From Candidatus Gastranaerophilales bacterium (GTDB taxonomy: Bacteria; Cyanobacteriota; Vampirovibrionia; Gastranaerophilales; Gastranaerophilaceae), in contig CANQZO010000063.1 in the NCBI GenBank assembly GCA_947628355.1, forward strand, positions 1 through 9,719: a DNA stretch of 9,719 nt, written 5' to 3'. Each line of letters begins with the position of its first letter. The stretch's first letter is position 1. Below are positions 1-4,072 of this stretch, in pieces. Both the position numbers and the translations under genes were made by a program. The notes under the pieces are model-generated. The model did not search any database, was not told the DNA's origin, and worked only from the letters and a program-made list of their open reading frames with translations.

Positions 1-1
1 T

Positions 2-259
2 GACGCTGCCATTGAAGCGGCTGATGTGGTTTTAATGGATGATAATCCTCTAAAAATAGCAACGGCAATAAAAATTTCAAAGAATTGTTTAAAAATCGTT
101 AAAGAGAATATATGGTTTGCGCTTGGGGTAAAATTTATCTGCCTGATTTTAGGTGCAATAGGTATTGCAAACATGTGGCTTGCGGTCTTTGCAGATGTCG
201 GGGTTATGATACTTTGTATTTTAAATTCTTTCAGAGCATTATTTGTTAAAAACAATTAG
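2..259 (+). CDS. Zn/Cd/Pb-transporting P1B-type ATPase, C-terminal 85 residues (5' end outside window)
   Basis: This is the tail of an ATP-driven heavy-metal exporter of the inner membrane. The frame is open from base 2, so the gene starts upstream of the window. The first residues (DAAIEAADVVLMDD) are the conserved end of the P-type ATPase catalytic domain just after the hinge motif. Two transmembrane helices follow. In the first, a Lys at 131-133 lies in ALGVKF. In the second, an Asp at 194-196 lies in FADVG, followed by NSFRAL. In the ZntA/CadA family the matching Lys and Asp of the last two helices mark the Zn2+/Cd2+/Pb2+ subgroup and differ from the motifs of copper pumps, so zinc-type specificity is a reasonable inference. 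The metal-binding N terminus, CPC motif and phosphorylation site are not visible, so zntA versus cadA cannot be decided. Its TAG stop overlaps the end of the convergent gene. Confidence 0.9.
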   Translation, partial: DAAIEAADVVLMDDNPLKIATAIKISKNCLKIVKENIWFALGVKFICLILGAIGIANMWLAVFADVGVMILCILNSFRALFVKNN

Positions 260-459
260 CCGATTAAATTCAAACCTTGTTGTTCTAACTGTCTTAATTT
301 ATCAATACTGAAATGAGCTTTTTTGTATTCTTTATCTGTTGGTTTTTCTTTGTAATTAACAGTTACATAGCCGTCAAATCTTTGTTCAATATTTGCTATG
401 TTTGCGGGATTAATATATTTTTTGTCATCTAATTTTATAAATGTTGCACCACTGACCAT
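256..459 (-). CDS. small conserved-looking hypothetical protein, 67 aa
   Basis: I do not recognise this gene with certainty. It is probably real because its ATG is preceded by a full AAGGAGG Shine-Dalgarno at ideal spacing (7 nt), and it occupies an otherwise empty interval beside a divergent promoter region. The protein is soluble, without signal peptide or membrane segment. The N-terminal half looks like short beta strands (ATFIKL, DDKKYINP, NIANIEQ, GYVTVNY). The C-terminal half (about residues 41-63) is a charged, probably helical segment rich in Lys, Glu and Gln. The pattern 'short hydrophobic strand, NPxxIxxIE, acidic turn, V-T-V strand' is loosely like FlbD/SwrD-type flagellar proteins or the start of LytTR DNA-binding domains. 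That likeness is only suggestive and I would not transfer a function. Its last bases overlap the end of the metal ATPase gene, tail to tail. Confidence 0.75.
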   Translation of the reverse strand: MVSGATFIKLDDKKYINPANIANIEQRFDGYVTVNYKEKPTDKEYKKAHFSIDKLRQLEQQGLNLIG

Positions 460-466
460 TATTTTT

Positions 467-473
467 CCTCCTT
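467..473 (-). promoter_or_regulatory. strong ribosome binding site of the 67-aa gene
   Basis: On the minus strand this reads AAGGAGG, a complete match to the anti-Shine-Dalgarno complement. Seven bases separate it from the ATG at 459-457. It fixes the start of the small hypothetical gene and is the main evidence that the gene is translated. Confidence 0.8.
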
Positions 474-497
474 AAACGAAATGCAAAAATACAATAA

Positions 498-549
498 TGT
501 AAAAAATCAGAAAAATTTTTTTTATGTGTTCTGTAATAGATTTTTTACA
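498..549. repeat. 11-bp perfect inverted repeat between divergent genes
   Basis: The left arm TGTAAAAAATC (498-508) is the exact reverse complement of the right arm GATTTTTTACA (539-549), with 30 bases between. A second, 5-bp pair lies just inside (CAGAA 508-512 and TTCTG 529-533, sharing one base with the left arm). The right arm contains the probable -35 hexamer of rarA (TTTACA, 544-549). The symmetry and position fit an operator for one or both divergent genes. The arms are A/T-rich with runs of six, so chance is not excluded. A transcription terminator is unlikely because the spacer is long and no T tail follows. Confidence 0.4.
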
Positions 550-573
550 AAACTTAAAATGATAATGTATAAT
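544..573 (+). promoter_or_regulatory. sigma70-type promoter for rarA
   Basis: A -35 hexamer TTTACA (544-549, five of six consensus bases) and a perfect -10 TATAAT (568-573) are separated by 18 bases. Transcription would start near base 580, leaving a leader of about a dozen bases before the ATG at 593. This start site places the in-frame ATG at 575 outside the transcript, which supports the downstream translation start. Confidence 0.65.
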
Positions 574-582
574 AATGTTAAT

Positions 583-586
583 GGAG
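583..586 (+). promoter_or_regulatory. ribosome binding site that decides the rarA start
   Basis: GGAG lies six bases upstream of the ATG at 593-595. The in-frame ATGs at 575 and 581 have no such site and lie at or before the predicted transcript start, so 593 is preferred. Confidence 0.6.
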
Positions 587-592
587 AGCGAA

Positions 593-1921
593 ATGGCGCA
601 GAAAACATTATTTGAAAATATAAAAAATCAGCCTTTGGCGTCAAGATTGCGCCCTGAATCTTTAGATGAATTTGCGGGGCAGACTCATCTTTTAGGCGAG
701 GGCAAAGTGCTTAGGCGATTAATAGAGAACGACAATATTTCATCAATGATTTTCTGGGGACCTCCGGGAGTTGGTAAAACAACTCTTGCAAGTATTATTG
801 CGAAAAAGACTCATTCCGTGTTTATAGATTTTTCTGCGGTAACAAGCGGAATAAAAGAAATTAAAGCCGTAATGCAGGAAGCCGAAGAAAACAGAACTCT
901 CGGCGGAAAAACCATTGTATTTGTGGATGAAATTCATCGATTTAATAAGGCTCAGCAAGACGCTTTTCTGCCCTTTGTTGAAAAGGGAAGTATTATTTTA
1001 ATCGGCGCAACAACGGAAAATCCCTCTTTTGAAGTTAACAGCGCTTTGTTATCAAGGTGCAAGGTATTTGTACTTCAACCTTTAAGTGAAGAAGATATTG
1101 TTAAACTTTTAAACAGAGCAATAACAGATGAAAGAGGATTTGGCGGACAGAAAATAAAATTTGAACCCGAAATTCTTTTAATGATTGCCCGATTTGCAAA
1201 CGGTGACGCCAGAAATGCTTTATCAACGCTTGAAATGGTTATTTTAAACAGCGATATAAATAAAAGAGAAGAAATAACCGTAACAAAAGAAGTTTTAGAG
1301 CAGTGTATTTCAAAAAAATCATTAATATATGATAAAAACGGCGAAGAACATTATAATATAATTTCTGCGCTTCATAAATCAATGCGAAATTCAGACCCCG
1401 ACGCTGCGGTGTATTGGCTTGCAAGAATGCTTGAAGCTGGCGAGGACCCGCTATATATAGCAAGGCGGGTAACAAGGTTTGCCAGTGAAGATGTGGGGCT
1501 TGCCGATCCACATGCACTTTCTGTCGCTGTTGCGGCATATCAAGCCTGCCATTTTATAGGAATGCCCGAGTGCAGTGTGCATTTAACCCAGGCCGTAATA
1601 TATATGTCAATGGCGCCAAAGTCCAATGCAATGGATGTTGCGTATATGACGGCTAAGACTGATGCAATAAAACAAATAGCGGAGCCCGTTCCATTGGTTA
1701 TAAGAAATGCTCCTACTAAGTTAATGAAAGAGCTTAATTACGGCAAAGGCTATCAGTATGCTCATGATACTGAAGAAAAGTTAACTAATATGCAATGTTT
1801 GCCCGATTCTTTAGCGGGGCGTGAATATTACAAGCCGACAGAACAAGGATTAGAGGCTAAATACAAAGTAAAATTACAGCAAATTAAAGATTGGAAAAAA
1901 GCTCATAAACAAAATGGATAA
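593..1921 (+). CDS. rarA: replication-associated recombination protein A (RarA/MgsA), AAA+ ATPase
   Basis: RarA is a cytoplasmic AAA+ ATPase of the clamp-loader/WRNIP1 family that acts at stalled replication forks and at DNA ends or gaps. With the start at 593 the protein has 442 residues, the usual family length. The N terminus carries the typical PLASRLRPESLDEFAGQ stretch. Walker A is GPPGVGKTT at residues 56-64 and Walker B ends in DEIHRFN with D112-E113. The GATTENPSFEVN sensor-1 region and the SALLSR arginine-finger region follow. The C-terminal half has the family-specific MgsA segment with SDPDAAVYWLARMLEAGEDP and ARRVTRFASEDVGLADP, used for tetramerisation. All expected motifs are intact. 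ATGs at 575 and 581 would add six or four residues but lack a ribosome binding site and precede or coincide with the predicted transcription start. Its 3' end overlaps the next gene by eight bases, suggesting coupled translation. Confidence 0.96.
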   Translation: MAQKTLFENIKNQPLASRLRPESLDEFAGQTHLLGEGKVLRRLIENDNISSMIFWGPPGVGKTTLASIIAKKTHSVFIDFSAVTSGIKEIKAVMQEAEENRTLGGKTIVFVDEIHRFNKAQQDAFLPFVEKGSIILIGATTENPSFEVNSALLSRCKVFVLQPLSEEDIVKLLNRAITDERGFGGQKIKFEPEILLMIARFANGDARNALSTLEMVILNSDINKREEITVTKEVLEQCISKKSLIYDKNGEEHYNIISALHKSMRNSDPDAAVYWLARMLEAGEDPLYIARRVTRFASEDVGLADPHALSVAVAAYQACHFIGMPECSVHLTQAVIYMSMAPKSNAMDVAYMTAKTDAIKQIAEPVPLVIRNAPTKLMKELNYGKGYQYAHDTEEKLTNMQCLPDSLAGREYYKPTEQGLEAKYKVKLQQIKDWKKAHKQNG

Positions 1922-2507
1922 AAGAGAGTCATTAAGAAATTATCTGGTATATTTAAACTTTTTAAATTCAAAACTTCAAAAGTTTTTTGAGGCGCAGAAG
2001 CCTTATATTTTTTGTAAAAAAGGGTGCGGAAAATGCTGCAAAAATGCTCAATTTCCCTACAGCGAAGTTGAGATAAGATATCTTTTATACGGATTTACTC
2101 AATTAAGTCCCGAAATACAGAGAAAAGTTGAAGAAAATATTTTCAAAGTAAAAAAACAAAAAGAAGAATTTATCGGTGATAAATTTTATTATGACTGCCC
2201 GTTTTTAATTAATGACGAATGCTGTGTTTATGACTACAGAGGAATAATATGCAGAGCTTTCGGATTAAACGCTGTTGGCGCTGACGGAAGATTTAAGGCT
2301 CCGTTTTGTGCATTTGAGGGGTTAAATTACTCTAATGTAATTGACAGTAAAACAGGCATTATTTCAAGCGAAAAATATAAGGAATCAAAAATTGAAGTAG
2401 AACCGCTTGTTTATAATGTAAGTTATCATTTTTTAACCGACACAGACAGTGAAAAAGCGTTTAAATTTGAATTTGGAGAAAAAAAGCAGTTAATAGACTG
2501 GCTTTAA
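1914..2507 (+). CDS. YkgJ-family cysteine-cluster protein (putative zinc/iron-binding), 197 aa
   Basis: This is a soluble protein of the YkgJ/UPF0153 family, described as a zinc- or iron-chelating cysteine-cluster domain with no settled biochemical role. The diagnostic motif is C34-x3-C38-x2-C41-C42 (CKKGCGKCC). It is followed by C95 (DCPFL), C103-C104 (CCVYDYRG) and C113 in CRAFG, with a further Cys at C132. This spacing matches the family pattern of 'CxxxCxxCC ... CPFL ... C.VY..RP..CR.FG'. A Gly stands where many members have Pro after the Arg (YDYRG, G110). The last 65 or so residues have no recognisable motif. The ATG lies inside the end of rarA, without a good ribosome binding site, so translation is probably coupled to rarA. 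The partnership with rarA is only positional. A strong hairpin terminator follows two bases after the stop. Confidence 0.88.
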   Translation: MDKRESLRNYLVYLNFLNSKLQKFFEAQKPYIFCKKGCGKCCKNAQFPYSEVEIRYLLYGFTQLSPEIQRKVEENIFKVKKQKEEFIGDKFYYDCPFLINDECCVYDYRGIICRAFGLNAVGADGRFKAPFCAFEGLNYSNVIDSKTGIISSEKYKESKIEVEPLVYNVSYHFLTDTDSEKAFKFEFGEKKQLIDWL

Positions 2508-2508
2508 A

Positions 2509-2537
2509 AAAAGCAAAAGTATTAAACTTTTGCTTTT
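2509..2537. terminator. bidirectional intrinsic terminator
   Basis: A perfect 12-bp stem (2509-2520 with 2526-2537, sequence AAAAGCAAAAGT and its complement) encloses the 5-base loop ATTAA. On the plus strand it ends the rarA-ykgJ unit and is followed by broken T runs. On the minus strand it ends the 35-aa gene and runs into seven consecutive T residues (complement of 2506-2512), so the minus-strand direction has the better T tail. Confidence 0.8.
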
Positions 2538-2542
2538 CTGTT

Positions 2543-2650
2543 TTAGTTTTGAGCTTCGCTGCTCATTTCCTGTTTTTTATTTTTCTTCATTAATTTAGCT
2601 ATCCCGATACCAATACCGACCATAGCGCCTAACATAAATAATTTATTCAT
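2543..2650 (-). CDS. 35-aa single-pass membrane micropeptide with a glycine zipper, unknown function
   Basis: This small gene lies in what would otherwise pass as intergenic DNA. Starting at the ATG complementary to 2650-2648 it encodes 35 residues and ends with TAA. It begins MNKLFMLGAMVGIGIGI. Residues 4-20 are hydrophobic and long enough for one membrane helix. They contain G8-x3-G12-x3-G16 (plus G14), a glycine-zipper pattern that often packs helices together. A Lys-rich stretch (K19, K22, K23, K25, K26) and a polar, Ser/Glu/Gln-rich tail follow, predicting a cytoplasmic C terminus by the positive-inside rule. Support for translation is a GGGAGGG ribosome binding site six bases upstream and a terminator directly downstream. 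I do not recognise a family. A small membrane-protein regulator, an envelope-stress peptide or a toxin-like peptide are all possible, with nothing here to choose between them. Confidence 0.72.
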   Translation of the reverse strand: MNKLFMLGAMVGIGIGIAKLMKKNKKQEMSSEAQN

Positions 2651-2656
2651 AATATT

Positions 2657-2663
2657 CCCTCCC
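2657..2663 (-). promoter_or_regulatory. ribosome binding site of the 35-aa gene
   Basis: On the minus strand this reads GGGAGGG, six bases before the ATG. It is among the most purine-rich ribosome binding sites in the window, and it is unlikely to be a chance match given the very low G content of the surrounding DNA. Confidence 0.7.
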
Positions 2664-2672
2664 GTAATTTCC

Positions 2673-2692
2673 TTAACATATTAACCGTTAAC
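2673..2692. repeat. triple GTTAA repeat and small palindrome upstream of the 35-aa gene
   Basis: On the minus strand three GTTAA units start 7-8 bases apart (complements of TTAAC at 2673-2677, 2681-2685 and 2688-2692). The middle one also forms an 11-base odd palindrome, TTAACCGTTAA at 2681-2691. They lie just upstream of the ribosome binding site, in the likely promoter or leader of the micropeptide gene. An operator or promoter element is possible, but the motif is short and AT-rich. Confidence 0.3.
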
Positions 2693-2770
2693 AACAAAAT
2701 TTGCCATAACAGCAAAAAGAAAAAACAGGATAATTAAAATAAAAAGTTAAATTTGAAAAACGGCTAAATT

Positions 2771-2776
2771 TATAAT
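2771..2776 (+). promoter_or_regulatory. probable -10 element for the yhaO-yhaN-bio operon
   Basis: A perfect TATAAT lies about 20 bases before the first codon. The best -35 at 18-base spacing is a poor TTAAAT (2747-2752). The better hexamer TTGAAA (2753-2758) would instead need the weaker -10 TAATAT at 2776-2781 with 17-base spacing. Either pairing gives a leader of only about 10 to 15 bases. I see no biotin-repressor-like operator around it. Confidence 0.45.
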
Positions 2777-2789
2777 AATATAAAGTAAA

Positions 2790-2794
2790 GGGGG
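2790..2794 (+). promoter_or_regulatory. ribosome binding site of the yhaO-like gene
   Basis: GGGGG preceded by AAA is the only Shine-Dalgarno-like run. It is two bases from GTG 2797 but five bases from TTG 2800, so the TTG is the better-spaced start. The two starts differ by one residue. Confidence 0.5.
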
Positions 2795-2796
2795 CA

Positions 2797-4071
2797 GTGT
2801 TGGGATTTTCGTTTATTCATGCGGCAGATATACATTTAGGCAGAACCTTGTCGGGATTATCCGATTATGTTTATGATGAAAGCATAAAAAAATTGTATAA
2901 AACCGCAGTAGAAAAAGCATTTAATAATTTAACGGATTTTGCAATAAATAACAATGTTGATTTTGTTCTTATTGCAGGTGATACATTTGATGATACGGAG
3001 CAGGATTTTGAAGCAAAACTTATTCTTAAAAATGCTTTAAAACGGCTTGAAAATGCAGAGGTAAAAGTATTTTTAATATGCGGAAACCATGACTGTTTAA
3101 GCTCTTATAATAAAAATACATTTAACTTTGATGAAAATTCCATAATTAAAATTGCAGGATTAAATTCTGAAAATAATGCCGAATTTCTGATAAAAGATAA
3201 ATCGGGAAATGATACGGCATTATTGCATGCAATAAGTTATGAAAAAGAAATATTTAAAGAAAATCCCGTAAAATACTTAACACCTGCAAAAAAAGGGTTA
3301 TTTAATATAGGGCTGATACACTGTGATATGGACGGTGCAAATGACAGCCCTTATGGAACTTGCACTTACAGCGAGCTTGCCGAGTTAAATTATGATTATT
3401 TTGCTTTAGGGCATATTCATATTCCTAGTAAAACAGGCAATACAATTTGTTACAGCGGAACTATTCAAGGCAGAAATCCTAAAGAAACAGGCGCACACGG
3501 AATAAAATATATAAAAGTCGAAAAGGGAAGTATTATAGAAAACAGTTTTGTTCCCATAGATGTTATCAGATATGAAAATCTTGAAATTGATATAACCCCT
3601 GCGCAAGATGTTACGCAGGTTCCGAATATTATAACCGATGAAATCGAAAAGAAATTTAAAGATGATAAATGCGAACTTTATTTAGTTAAACTTCAACTGG
3701 CGGGTTTGGTTAAGTTCTCAAATGAACTCAATGAAGAATTTAATGAAACCGTAATTGACAGAATTAAGTCTGATTTTAATAATAAAATTATAATTTCCGA
3801 AGTTATAAATAATACAAATATAAAATATGATGAAAAATTATTGCAGTCTGATGAGGGAATGGCGGGAAAAATATTTGAGGTTATTAATAATTTCGATAAA
3901 GTTCAAAAAATTATTCAAAATACTGAAAAGGAACTTGAAAAATTAATTCAAAAGTGCGATTTAAGCGAAGAAGAAAAACAAATACTGAATGATGAAATTC
4001 AAAAAAGTGCCGTTCAAAAGTGCAAAAATATAGCAAATTCAATATACGAAAGCGAGTATAAAGAAAATTAG
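2797..4071 (+). CDS. yhaO: YhaO/SbcD/Mre11-type metallophosphoesterase (DNA repair exonuclease subunit)
   Basis: This is a calcineurin-fold, two-metal nuclease subunit of the SbcD/Mre11 group, expected to process DNA ends in the cytoplasm together with the ATPase encoded next. With a GTG start at 2797 it has 424 residues; TTG at 2800 is equally possible and better spaced from the ribosome binding site. The five metal-binding motifs are present in order: D11-x-H13 (HAADIHLG), GD62 (AGDTFDD), G96-N97-H98-D99, H175 (GLIHCDMDG) and G-H206-I-H208. About 200 C-terminal residues follow, Lys/Glu-rich, and would form the capping domain and the ATPase-binding region. Length and the pairing with a YhaN-like gene favour the YhaO branch over classical SbcD. 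In Bacillus the yhaO and yhaN genes are likewise adjacent. The stop is one base from the next ATG, so subunit synthesis is probably coupled. No catalytic residue is missing. Confidence 0.9.
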   Translation: MLGFSFIHAADIHLGRTLSGLSDYVYDESIKKLYKTAVEKAFNNLTDFAINNNVDFVLIAGDTFDDTEQDFEAKLILKNALKRLENAEVKVFLICGNHDCLSSYNKNTFNFDENSIIKIAGLNSENNAEFLIKDKSGNDTALLHAISYEKEIFKENPVKYLTPAKKGLFNIGLIHCDMDGANDSPYGTCTYSELAELNYDYFALGHIHIPSKTGNTICYSGTIQGRNPKETGAHGIKYIKVEKGSIIENSFVPIDVIRYENLEIDITPAQDVTQVPNIITDEIEKKFKDDKCELYLVKLQLAGLVKFSNELNEEFNETVIDRIKSDFNNKIIISEVINNTNIKYDEKLLQSDEGMAGKIFEVINNFDKVQKIIQNTEKELEKLIQKCDLSEEEKQILNDEIQKSAVQKCKNIANSIYESEYKEN

Positions 4072-4072
4072 T

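Noticed and set aside
575..592. Extended rarA start at ATG 575 or 581
   Set aside because: The -10 box TATAAT ends at 573, so 575 would precede the transcript start. A ribosome binding site fits only the ATG at 593.
743..958. Minus-strand open frame inside rarA (71 codons)
   Set aside because: It lies wholly within a well-supported gene, has no ribosome binding site, and its translation shows no domain. The same holds for the antisense frames at 1239-1538, 3406-3606, 4126-4332, 5218-5415, 6043-6237 and 7659-7865.
2700..2716. Small hairpin TTTGC/GCAAA with a 7-base loop
   Set aside because: A 5-bp AT-rich stem of this kind is expected by chance, and it has no clear link to a start, stop or T tract.
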